From: Apodemus sylvaticus
Lineage: Eukaryota; Chordata; Mammalia; Rodentia; Muridae
Direction: 5' to 3'
NCBI RefSeq assembly: GCF_947179515.1
Contig: NC_067491.1
Coordinates: forward strand, 12,110,527 to 12,174,526
DNA length: 64,000 nt
Numbering within the stretch: the first letter of the stretch is position 1; each line of letters starts with the position of its first letter. The notes under the pieces were generated by a model that was not told where the DNA came from, searched no databases, and was given only the letters and a program-made list of their open reading frames with translations. Of the stretch, positions 55,214 to 64,000 are shown piece after piece. Both the position numbers and the translations under genes were made by a program.

Positions 55214-56864
55214 GACTGGTTATCAGAGTTTGAGATGACTTTAGACTGACAGTTTTATTGTGTTATAGAATTACTAGCATAACTAGGGGCAGAGGGACGG
55301 CTCCGTGGGTAAAAGGGTTCAGATCCGCAGAACTCACTTAAGGACTGATGACTGGGGTGGCCTGCCTGTCACCGGCCTGTTGGAGGCGGAATCAGGCAAT
55401 CCCTAAGCAAACAAGCTGGCTAGCCAGACTTGTTCTGGGCCCAGCAAGAGACCCTGCGTCAGTATGTGATGGACAGAGGGGTTGAAGAGGGCATCCGGTG
55501 TCAACCTTGGTCCTCTCTATAGGCACGCTGCTTCCTCAGCCGCCCCCCCCCCATCACCCCTGCATATGCGCAGGGAAGAATTACAGCATGACTGAGAAAG
55601 TTTTCTTGCAGTTTTAAAGAGGACACAATTTTTTAATAGCAATGTGTTAGCCTGGGCTGTGGCTCAGTGGCAAGGTGGATCGCCTAGAGTAATGGAGGCC
55701 TAGTGCGTGGGCCTCTGGTAGCCGGGGTGATTGTGAGTCCAGCTCCGGGCCTCCTTGTCTGGGTGGGTGTTTTATGACAGGCCAGCTCTTGGGATTTTCA
55801 TATTGCCTAGTATAGGGGATAGGTCCCCAGCACCATAAATAAATACATGTATTTTCTCAGCACTGAATAACTTAGGTGACAAGTGTCTCAGTGTGCAGAT
55901 TATGATTTTTAATTTTGCCTTTACTGTTCTATCACCTTTTCCTAACCCATGCCTCCCAGAGCCCTCTGCTCCCCCAACCCCCACCAGGCACTGGGTGGTC
56001 TCTTTTTCCCTGTGGCTGAGCTGCCTCTCATGTGATATGTTTATGTGATGAGTTCTGTCCCTGGCTCCTTGGGCCTCCTTGGGAACCTTTGAGGCCGGGA
56101 CCTTGCCACTATTGTACAGAGCTAGCTGTGGTTTTGGTCTTTGCTTTTCTGGTGCGCTGGAGAGTGAGCTAGACTTTCGGGGGGGGGGGCGGGCACCTCC
56201 CAGTATTTGAGCTGCCCGCCCTGCAGAAAGGCTATGCACAGAACTGGCCGGTGCTTTGTTGGGTCCAGTGAGCGGCTTTTGACATTTTAGAAAGGCAACG
56301 CAAGCCCAGCAATCAAAAGAAAGTGGTAATTTGAGGAACCGGTGTGACGAGACTCAGAGAGAAGCGCCAATTTAAAAAGGCATCCAGTGTGCAAACAAAG
56401 CTAGTTATGTTCTCTAATGCCGGCGTCGGCCGCGCCGATTGCCCAGACGGCCTGCCTCAGCGTGGGCGTTTTATGACGGGCCAGCTCTGGGATTTTCATA
56501 TCCAGGTTGTAAAACTGGTGACCTTAGGAGCGAGACTGGAGGGTCCTGCTGAATGCAGGGAGCCTGAGCCTTCTCGTCTCTCCGTGAAGCTGAGGGTTGC
56601 ATAATTGCAGTTATGTGTGGGGTGAAGTCAGGTCTGGCAGCCCTTCTAGAAACCTCCAGCACAGCTGACTTTGGCTTACTTAGATAATTATGCCGCCCTC
56701 TCCTTGCGGGAGGTGTAGGTGAGCCCTGAATTGGTTTCTGACGCATTAGGAACTTTGGTGAGCTGCTTCTGTGTCTTTTTGCTGTGCTTTTTTATTTTGG
56801 GCGTATTGAAATCCTGGTGGGTATGAAGCAGGCTTGTTATCTTTTTTTTTTTTTTTTTTTTTAG

Positions 56865-57033
56865 ATTATGATTTACCTGATTGATAAGGTACTCCCTGAA
56901 AGCTACTTTGTCAATAATCTCCGGGCACTGTCCGTGGATATGGCTGTCTTCAGAGATCTCTTGAGACTGAAGCTCCCTGAGCTGTCTCAGCACCTTGACA
57001 CCCTTCAGAGAACCGCAAACAAAGAGAGCGGAG
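56865..57033 (+). CDS. Tbc1d30: Tbc1d30 exon 7 (TBC domain)
   Basis: The acceptor is T21 then AG|ATT, and the most likely donor is GCGGAG|GTAAGA at 57034. 169 nt, entered in phase 0 and left in phase 1; residues 324-379 plus one base. Encodes IMIYLIDKVLPESYFVNN, LRALSVDMAVFRDLL and LPELSQHLDTLQRTANKESG. Three more donor-like sites follow at 12-nt steps, so the 3' end may vary in frame. Confidence 0.95.
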
Positions 57034-57078
57034 GTAAGAGCGGAGGTAAGGGCAGAGGTGAGGGCGGAGGTGAGGGCG
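57030..57078 (+). promoter_or_regulatory. Tandem 5' splice sites, 12-bp repeat
   Basis: GGAGGTAAGAGC, GGAGGTAAGGGC, AGAGGTGAGGGC and GGAGGTGAGGGC lie in a row. GT dinucleotides fall at 57034, 57046, 57058 and 57070. All four fit the donor consensus, and the intervening sequence has no stop in the exon 7 frame. Confidence 0.85.
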
Positions 57079-57744
57079 GTGCTTGGTTGTCTGGTTTCCG
57101 AAAGTACTTGGCTCGTCTGGTCCTGCTCTCTGCACATGACTTTACATTCTGGATGGAAAAAGGTTGCCAGGTATTTCTTGTTAAAGGGTGTGGTGCAACC
57201 TTTCCAGAGACCAAACACAATATTGAGAATATGTAGGGCCACGCTCTGAGGCTATCGGTAGGCGTGGGCGGATAGCGGGTAATGCTACCCTGGGCATTTT
57301 GGGGAACTGGCCAAGACAGGTAATAGTTTAACCACTGATTTTTCTGGATTTAAAAACTCTGGTTTGCATGACATTATTTTCTGCAGTGTAGACATTCTTA
57401 CCATGACCAATTTCAGGAGATCTGGATTGTGGAAAGTGAAGTGCTTGTGGGACCAACTATTAGTTGTAAAACTAACTCATCAACAAACATTCTAACCGAC
57501 TCTTTGAAAACTGAAGCTAAAAGAACAGAGAAGAAAACAGAAAAATTAGTTCAAAGTCATCATCATGTATGAAGATCAAAGAATGGTGCATGTCTCTCTC
57601 TCTCTCATATATGAATACACTGTAGCTATACAGATGGTTTTGAGCCTTTATGTGGTTGCTGGGAATTGAATTTAGGACCTCTGCTCACTCCCATTGGCCG
57701 GCTTGCTCTGGTTAATCTTGCTTGCTCAGTACCTGCTTGCTTAG

Positions 57745-57925
57745 GCACAAAGATTTATTATTATTATAAATAAGAACACTGTATCTGTCTTCAGACACAC
57801 CAGAAGAGGGCATCAGATCTCATTATGGATAGTTGTGGGCCACCACGTGGTTTCTGGGATTTGAACTGAGGACCTTGGGGAGAACAGTCAGCGCTCTTAA
57901 CCACTGAGCCATCTCTTCAGGCCCC
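57745..57925 (-). mobile_element. B2 SINE
   Basis: AAAGATTTATTATTATTATA, CTTCAGACACACCAGAAGAG and GAGCCATCTCTTCAGGCCC. Reverse. Confidence 0.92.
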
Positions 57926-58324
57926 AAGAAGGACTTTCTAAAAACTGAGCTAGAGGCACACTTTGGCACAGACTGTGACTTTGGTAGAAGCAATAGGGTT
58001 ACGGAAAAGAGGCTCTGGGGGGAGGGTCACAGGCAGGTAGAGGACATTCTCCTGAGTCTACCGTGGCTGTTTGGTGCATTTCTGCAACTATGTTCTCTCT
58101 AAGCACCAGAGACCCACCAGACCTTTGCTGAGATTCTGTTGGTTATGGCCAGTCGCTGTGGTAGGCCATGCGTGCAGTCTAGCCTGATGGGCACATTTAA
58201 AGCTGGGAATGCAGGGGTGAGTTGCAGCCTGTGATGGTGCTGGGGCCCTAGGTTTGATCCCTTGCACCAGCAAAAGGAAAAAAGTGGGGTAAAATGAAGT
58301 AAAACAGTGAAGAACACGTTAAAG

Positions 58325-58440
58325 GATGCTGTGTCTGAGATGAGGTCCTACTATGTATCCCCTGCTGGCCTCAGACTTAGCGGAAATCCCCCTGCCTCAG
58401 CCTCTTGATAGCCGAAACTACAAGGTTGTACCAACATGCA
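58325..58440 (-). mobile_element. Old B1-like SINE
   Basis: GAGATGAGGTCCTACTATGT and CCCCTGCCTCAGCCTCTTGA. Reverse. Confidence 0.6.
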
Positions 58441-59205
58441 GGTCTATGTTAAAGGGTTCTGAAGATCTAGTTGTTATTAAAACATAGCGGAGGTTTTAGA
58501 GACAGCTGAGTGGCTCTAAAGATCTTGTGTGATCCAGCTGCAGTATAACTCGGTGTCCTCATGGTGGTGGCAGACATGGGTTATTGGCACACAGGTTTTC
58601 CATCAAGTCCCTTTGCTCCTGACCATGAGGACTAACCTTGGGCTCTAGTCTCTGAACAAACATTTGTTCACAGGAGAGAAGAAAACAAGTTCAGGGAACT
58701 TTTTTCCCCCTTACCCTGAGATAGTTATACTATTGACAGTCATCGGAGAGATGAGGGTAAAACTCTAATAGACTTTTACAGTCAGTCGGAATGGGAAGGG
58801 GGAGGGGGCTGAGCTTTTAGTAAATCCAGAAATTCCAAAATGGGGTATATCTGTCTTTAAAATCGTATATCACTTAGTTCAAAACATTTTCCAGTTTAAA
58901 GTTGTCTAATATCTTAAGTATTTTGGAATCTTTTCCTGCTTATTTTCTGTTTCATTCCATTGTAATCTTGGAATTATACAACTTCAGAGATAAGGAATAT
59001 ATGATAAACAATTTTAGTCCTAATGGCTGCATTTGAGTTGAAGTGGGACCTGCAAGATTTTCAAAGTCCACTGGCATCTTTTGTTTTATTTGTTTGTTTT
59101 GTTTTGTTTTGTTTTTTGTTTTCTTCTGGGCCTCAAACCTAAGATCTCATAGGTAACAGGTGAGCACCAGCCCCAGAGGTTGTATTTGAGCAGATGCAAT
59201 GGCTT

Positions 59206-59206
59206 C

Positions 59207-59245
<39 letters not shown>

Positions 59246-59248
59246 TTT
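59206..59248. repeat. (TTTA)n microsatellite
   Basis: About 10 TTTA units. Confidence 0.95.
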
Positions 59249-59543
59249 TGGTGAGGAAAACTTTGTCTTTCATTTAAAGCAACCTTCAATAAGTACAGTC
59301 AGATCCAGTTCAGGTAAAAACTTGTGAAGTGTGGCGAAGAATTTATGACTCTCACGTCCTGGAGCTTTCTATTAAAAATGTTTCCTCTAGAAACATGGGA
59401 GGGGTAAAGGAAGAAAACCGTTAGAGGGATACAAAGGAGGCAGCCAGGAAGCAGCATTCTGTGTGGGCGTGGGAGAAAGGGCTCCATGGTGCACCTTACA
59501 CATCGCCACTCTGAAGGCCTTGTGTGCTCTTTCTGTGTTCCAG

Positions 59544-59712
59544 GCGGATACGAGCCCCCACTCACCAACGTCTTCACGATGCAGTGGTTCCTCACACTCT
59601 TCGCCACGTGCCTCCCAAACCACACGGTTCTGAAGATCTGGGACTCCGTGTTCTTTGAAGGCTCAGAGATCATCCTGAGGGTGTCGCTGGCTATCTGGGC
59701 TAAACTCGGAGA
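59544..59712 (+). CDS. Tbc1d30: Tbc1d30 exon 8 (TBC domain, last in window)
   Basis: The acceptor is TTCTGTGTTCCAG|GCGG and the donor is CTCGGAGA|GTGAGT at 59713. 169 nt, phase 1 in and phase 2 out; residues 380-435 plus two bases. Encodes GGYEPPLTNVFTMQWFLTLF, ATCLPNHTVLKIWDSVFFEG and SEIILRVSLAIWAKLG. This is the TBC motif with W, F, P and WD that follows the YxQ finger. The following exon lies beyond 64000. Confidence 0.96.
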
Positions 59713-59984
59713 GTGAGTGATTTCTGTCTGCTGTTGTTAGCTGCCTGTGGGCCCCTCAGTGCAAGGTGTGAGAAAGCAGGCTGTGAGCTGGGGTGAACTG
59801 TGGTCGGGGCCTGGCCAGGTTCCTCTCCTCTGCGTCTGACCTCTTCCTCAGCAGAGGCTTTTGGTACACTCCTGTGGCAGAGGAAACGGGACCGAGCTAG
59901 AGACGGAATGGCTGTATCTAGAAAGAAATAGGCAGATTTGCAGGTGCATATCGCAATTGGGATTATTTCGTTTTCTTCTTTCTT

Positions 59985-60112
59985 TGAGGATGAGTATTAT
60001 CCAGTGTAGGCTGGCTTGGAGTCACTACAGAGTGGAGAGTGACCTTCTCCTCTGTCTCTCCCAGCCTCTGCCTCCCAAGAGCTGGGATTATAGGTGCGCG
60101 TCACCATACTTG
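59985..60112 (-). mobile_element. B1-like SINE, diverged
   Basis: TTTCTTTGAGGATGAGTATT, CCTCTGCCTCCCAAGAGCTG and GGGATTATAGGTGCGCGTCA. Reverse. Confidence 0.75.
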
Positions 60113-60190
60113 GCCCTTAATATTTGTGAATCTTTATTATTTACTTTGTTCTGACATAGAGCCATGATAAAATTGAAGGAGATTTCCCTG

Positions 60191-60715
60191 CCTGTACAGT
60201 CTGTAGGAGAGGTGTTGCTGTGCCTGTACAGTCTGTAGGAGAGGTGTTGCTGTGCCTGTACAGTCTGTAGGAGAGGTGTTGCTGTGCCTGTACAGTCTGT
60301 AGGAGAGGTGTTGCTGTGCCTGTACAGTCGGTAGGAGAGGTGTTGCTGTGCCTGTACAGTCTGTAGGAGAGGTGTTGCTGTGCCTGTACAGTCTGTAGGA
60401 GAGGTGTTGCTGTGCCTGTACAGTCTGTAGGAGAGGTGTTGCTGTGCCTGTACAGTCTGTAGGAGAGGTGTTGCTGTGCCTGTACAGTCTGTAGGAGAGG
60501 TGTTGCTGTGCCTGTACAGTCTGTAGGAGAGGTGTTGCTGTGCCTGTACAGTCTGTAGGAGAGGTGTTGCTGTGCCTGTACAGTCTGTAGGAGAGGTGTT
60601 GCTGTGCCTGTACAGTCTGTAGGAGAGGTGTTGCTGTGCCTGTACAGTCTGTAGGAGAGGTGCTGCTGTGCCTGTACAGTTGATAGGAGAAGGTGTTCCG
60701 CTGCCTGTACAGTTG
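60191..60715. repeat. 32-bp minisatellite, about 16 copies
   Basis: Fifteen units of exactly 32 bp (starting CCTGTACAGTCTGTAGGAGA) from 60191 to 60670, then a 33-bp changed unit and a partial one. Interior units are almost identical: unit 5 has CGGTAGG instead of CTGTAGG, and unit 15 has GTGCTGCTG. Most divergence is at the right end. Confidence 0.97.
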
Positions 60716-60959
60716 GCAGAACAATACAAGATTCTTCCTTTCTACCATGAGGAATCACCAAGATGTTAACATCTGGTTCTGCCAGAACATAAAACCAACC
60801 AAATTTTACTTCCTTTCCCTGGTAGTAGCGGGTGAGAAAAATGGCACATCTCTGCTCATTTGTAGTCAACATTAGAAGCAGGGAAATTGCCAGTGAATGG
60901 CTTGTAGGTAGCCATGACAACGTGTCATGGACTAACAAGCCACCGGCAGTGTTTTAAAT

Positions 60960-61145
60960 GTTTGTAGATTTCTACTTTCGTATCTATGTGTCTTCACATG
61001 CATGGGTGCTGTGGCATGCATATGTTGGGGAGAAGGTAACGTACGGTGGTTGGTTCTTGTCTACCATCTAGGCTCTGAGGATGGAGTTCGTGTTGTCAGG
61101 CGTGGCAGCAAGCGCCTTTCCCACTGAGCCATCTTGCCTGCTCCA
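60960..61145 (-). mobile_element. B3-like SINE, diverged
   Basis: ATCTATGTGTCTTCACATGC, GGCTCTGAGGATGGAGTTCG and CACTGAGCCATCTTGCCTGC. Reverse. Confidence 0.6.
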
Positions 61146-61649
61146 TTTTAAAAGTTCTTAGCTAGCCTTTTTATTTGTAACTTGTTTGTGGAAGGCAGTT
61201 TTTAAACAGGAAAGATCTGGCAGCTATCAGTTCATAGGTTTAAGAGCTCACCAATGTATGTATCTGTAAACGTCACACAGCTGCCATCTTTTTCTGTAGG
61301 ATAGTTTCTAGACAGACAAGCCAGTAAGTCCACGTCTGTGAGGATTTCTGTGCTTCCATGCCTTCCACTTTCTCCCAGGATGCCCTTCTCTCTGCACTCT
61401 CCACAGTGTAGGCTTTCTGAGTGTGCTGGCCCACAACTGTGTAATCGTCTATAGCATTGGAGGAGGTGCTGCACTGGATGAAGGACCAGTGTTGGCCACT
61501 TCCTGTTAGTCCTCAGTGATGAGGCAGGGACAGAAGGGGGTCCCTTCTGCTCACTTCCTGTCACATCAGAAGTTATTCCTAGGTAGTAGCAGGGTTGGCA
61601 CTGGTGAGATCATTGCTTGAGTAAGAGCTGGCACTCACGGGGTGCTCCA

Positions 61650-62460
61650 AATGGGCGGCATGTGTGCACCACGTGTGTGCTGTGCATGTGTGATCTGTGT
61701 GTGTGCTGTGCATGTGTGCTGTTCATGTGTGATCTGTGTGTGTACTGCGCATGTGTGCTGTTCATGTGTGATCTGTGTGTGTGCTATGCATGTGTGCTGT
61801 TCATGGGTGATCTGTGTGTATGCTGTGCATGTCTGCTGTTCATGTGTGAAGTGTGTGTGCTGTGCATGTGTGATCTGTGTGCGCTGTGCATGTGTGCTGT
61901 TCATGTGTGATTTGTGTGTGTGCTGTGCATGTGTGCTGTTCATGTGTGATCTGTGTATGTGCTTTGCATGCAAGCTCTTCATGGGTGCTCTGCATGTGTG
62001 TTCTGTATGTGTGCTGAGAATCTGTGTTCTGTGTGTGTGTTAGGCATGTGTGCTCTGAGTGCTCTGCATGTGTGCTCTGTATGTGTCCTGTGTATGTGTG
62101 ATCTGTGTGTGTGCTGTGCATGTGGGCTGTTCATGGGTACTCAGCATGTGTCTTCTATATGTGTGCTCTACGTGTGTGTGCTATGTGTGTGCTATGCATG
62201 TGTGCTGTGCACAAGTGCTCTGCATGTGTGTTCTATATGTATGCTCTACATGTGTGCGCTGTGTGTGCAATGCATGTGTGCTGTGCATGAGTGCTCTGTA
62301 TGTGTGCTGTGTATGTGTGCTGTGCATATGTGCTGTGTATGTGCTATGCATGTGTGCTCTGTGTGCTGTGCATATATGCTGTGTATGAGTGCTCTGCTTG
62401 TGTGCTATTCATGAGTGCTGTGCATATGTGCTTGAATGTTCTGCATGTGTGTTCTGTATG
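61650..62460. repeat. GT-rich minisatellite with GTGCTGTGCATGT units
   Basis: About 810 bp of GTGTGCTGTGCATGTGTG, GCTGTTCATGTGTGATCTGT and GCTCTGCATGTGTG words in varying order. It drifts from GATCTGTG-containing units on the left to CTCTGCATG units on the right. Confidence 0.93.
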
Positions 62461-62529
62461 TGTTAGCTCATTAAAGCTTTCCATCATCCTACATGGGTTG
62501 TTCTTTTGCCGGCTTCATTTTAAAATGTA

Positions 62530-62775
62530 TTATATTTGCACATGTGTGTCTGTGTCTGAATGTGTGTGCAAACACGTGTACATGTGTATGCATGTATGAG
62601 GGTATGTGTGTATATGAGTGTGTACCTGAGTGTATATGTGTATGAGTGTGTGCATGAGTATATGTATGAGTGTGCAAGTATGTGTGTGTGCATGCAAGTG
62701 TATGAGTATGCATGTATGAGTGTGCACATATGTGTGTGTATGAGTGTATATGTATGTGAGTGTGTGTGTCTTGTG
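62530..62775 (+). repeat. (TG)n array with GAGTGTG/TATGAG words
   Basis: About 245 bp of GTGTG, TATGAGTGTG and CATGTATG words. Confidence 0.92.
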
Positions 62776-62925
62776 TGTGATCCCAGATGCTCAGGGATGT
62801 CAGAGAGGATGCTAGAACCTCTTAGCTCTGGAGTTATGGCAGTTGTGAGCCACTTGAGATGGGTCCTGGGGACTGGATTCAGAACGAGCTCGAGCTCGTA
62901 ACTGCTGAGCCGACAACTTCCTTTT
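62765..62925 (-). mobile_element. B3-like SINE, diverged
   Basis: GAACCTCTTAGCTCTGGAGT, GGCAGTTGTGAGCCACTTGA and TAACTGCTGAGCCGACAACT. Reverse; its tail is the preceding TG array. Contains a 16-bp palindrome at 62884-62899. Confidence 0.65.
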
Positions 62926-63194
62926 ACAGCCTCTGAGCTGAAGCACAGAGTGCAGTGAACCGCCTGAGGTCGCCCCTTGAGTGACTGAGAAACACTGTGC
63001 TGAACCAGGGCGTCCTGGCTCTAGAGTCTGTGCTTTTCATTATGCAAATCTGCTCAGAAGCGGCTCCTGTTTATGAATTGTAAATGTTTCCGGGGCCTCG
63101 CTCAGGATAATTATACGGCCATTCAGCTCGAGGCTGGCTTGTGAGGAGCAAGGAGAGGCCACCAACATCCATCTAGTGCCGACAGCGCCTGTCA

Positions 63195-63385
63195 TTATGT
63201 GAGGCAGTTTGAGTATATTATCTCATTTGGGCCTCTCAATAACCCCGCAGAGCAGAAGAGATTGTTCCTCCCTGTCTTTTCAAGTGAGAAAATTACCCGA
63301 GAAGGTTAATTAACTCGTTCACAGTCACGCGGCTAATGAGAAGCAGAACTGGGACTTGCGCCTGGAGCCTTGGACTCCATTGCTT
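63195..63385 (-). mobile_element. MIR SINE
   Basis: TCATTTGGGCCTCTCAATAA, CAAGTGAGAAAATTACCCGA and TCACGCGGCTAATGAGAAGC are the reverse complement of the MIR core and end. Ancient mammalian element. Confidence 0.8.
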
Positions 63386-63510
63386 GTAGAGCTTCCCCAC
63401 AGATGCAACACTGGGAAAACATCCACGTGCGTAGGTCCTGGGATACCCGAGGGTCCGTGAATAACCGAGTAGCACTGGGCCTTATATTGTCTGTGGGGCT
63501 CCTCTGGTTC

Positions 63511-63573
63511 CTTCCTTCCTTCCTTCCTTCCTTCCTTCCTTCCTTCCTTCCTTCCTTCCTTCCTTCCTTCCTT
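63511..63573. repeat. (TTCC)n microsatellite
   Basis: Pure TTCC repeat, about 16 units. Confidence 0.95.
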
Positions 63574-64000
63574 CCACTCAGCAGAGCCCTCCACAACTTT
63601 GGACTCTCGAGCATCGCACTCCAGCAGCGTCCTTTTGACTGCCTTTCTCTTATGACTTCCACGTTGGCACACTCCCTCCCTCACCACATCACACTCAGTC
63701 TTCCTAATTGTGCCCAAACATGCCGAGCCACTTCTAAACCCACCTTGCCAAGGGCACAGCTGTCCCAGCGCTCCCTTTTAAAGTCCTCTGGGTCACTTGT
63801 GCCCTGAAGAGGCTCAGAAGGCAGAAAGAGTCTTTGCCATCTGCTATTGTCTTCAGCTATTGTCTTGACTCTCAATGGCTCCCTCTGGCTGTGTAATGAC
63901 GTCCCTTCCATGAACATCAGTTGGTCTCAGGCAACAGCAAGAGGCTCCCCAGGAGGCCTGTTGTCTTCTACATCAGTCTTTGCAATGCTTCTTCTAAAGC

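Larger units (their letters stand above)
51606..56864 (+). other. Tbc1d30 intron 6
   Basis: 5.26 kb. Contains (CT)n(GT)n at 51838-51914, (AGAC)n(CA)n at 52573-52671, a MaLR LTR with a nested B1 (52917-53648), (CT)n at 53934-53963, a B3 (54450-54625) and a 39-bp triplication (55098-55213). A near-duplicate short segment lies at 55763-55810 and 56463-56507. 55560-56860 is otherwise unique. No other gene seen. Confidence 0.9.
57034..59543 (+). other. Tbc1d30 intron 7
   Basis: 2.5 kb. Holds a B2 (57745-57925) with a second B2 scrap (57630-57680), an ID-like head (about 58200-58275), an old B1-like piece (58325-58440), T/G-rich sequence at 59080-59120 and (TTTA)n at 59206-59248. 58680-59080 is AT-rich and unique. 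No other gene. Confidence 0.9.
59713..64000 (+). other. Tbc1d30 intron 8, 5' part
   Basis: Runs to the window end with no acceptor for the next exon that I can find. Contains a B1 (59985-60112), the 32-bp minisatellite, a B3-like SINE, two GT-rich arrays, a MIR and a (TTCC)n tract. 61150-61640, 62926-63190 and 63580-64000 show no gene; 63000-63190 is unique sequence with an octamer ATGCAAAT (63042-63049). Confidence 0.85.

Noticed and set aside
60191..60715. CRISPR-like array of direct repeats
   Set aside because: Repeats are head to tail with no spacers, and the sequence is mammalian.
60141..60938. 265-codon minus-strand frame
   Set aside because: It is the translation of the 32-bp minisatellite; the other two frames are equally open.
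59713..64000. The next Tbc1d30 exon (expected to begin QIECCETADE)
   Set aside because: No such peptide with an acceptor was found in any frame, so it must lie outside the window.

Overview
The window is mammalian nuclear DNA, most likely house mouse or a close Mus relative. It is full of rodent SINEs (B1, B2, B3, B4/ID-like), ORR1- and MT-type MaLR solo LTRs, L1 3' ends and long (TG)n, (TTTC)n and (TTCC)n tracts. The B1 copies have a mouse-type sequence and ID copies are few, which argues against rat. Nothing bacterial, plasmid or CRISPR-like is present.

The only gene I can support is the 5' two thirds of Tbc1d30, on the + strand. It encodes a TBC-domain Rab GTPase-activating protein. I can place two alternative first exons and seven shared or long-form exons, all with GT/AG boundaries and matching codon phases. 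Exon 1a (ATG at 5081) lies in a CpG island and splices to exon 2 (9023-9187). Exon 1b (ATG at 41821) lies in a second CpG island about 36.7 kb downstream and fits directly onto exon 3. Exons 3-8 (46048-46109, 46802-46867, 48714-48839, 51420-51605, 56865-57033, 59544-59712) encode the start and main catalytic part of the TBC domain. The last codon in the window is split, so the gene continues beyond 64000. The long form gives 435 complete residues here, and the short form 311.

Layout: 1-4880 is intergenic (L1, ORR1, B1/B2 and (TA)n). 4890-5444 holds promoter A and exon 1a. 5445-9022 is intron 1. 9188-46047 is a 36.9-kb intron 2 packed with repeats, which also contains promoter B and exon 1b. 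46048-59712 holds the catalytic exons with short introns. 59713-64000 is the start of intron 8, with a 32-bp minisatellite, two GT-rich arrays and a MIR.

How it works together: the two promoters give proteins that share the TBC catalytic core but differ at the N-terminus. Only the long form has the acidic, Ser-rich leader and the helical segment of exon 2. The arginine-finger motif (IxxDxxR) is cut by the exon 5/6 junction, and the glutamine-finger motif (YxQ) is in exon 6. Exons 4, 5 and 6 are all phase 0-0, so skipping any of them keeps the reading frame.

I did not find a new biological system. The observations most worth a second look are four 5' splice-site sequences repeated every 12 nt after exon 7, a B1-derived insertion that is nearly all pyrimidine tract 90 bp before exon 5, a T21 run touching the exon 7 acceptor, a B1 insertion flanked by an inverted copy of its own target site, and a cluster of seven CACCTG E-boxes just after exon 1a. 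Repeat family names are from memory and were not checked with a repeat library.
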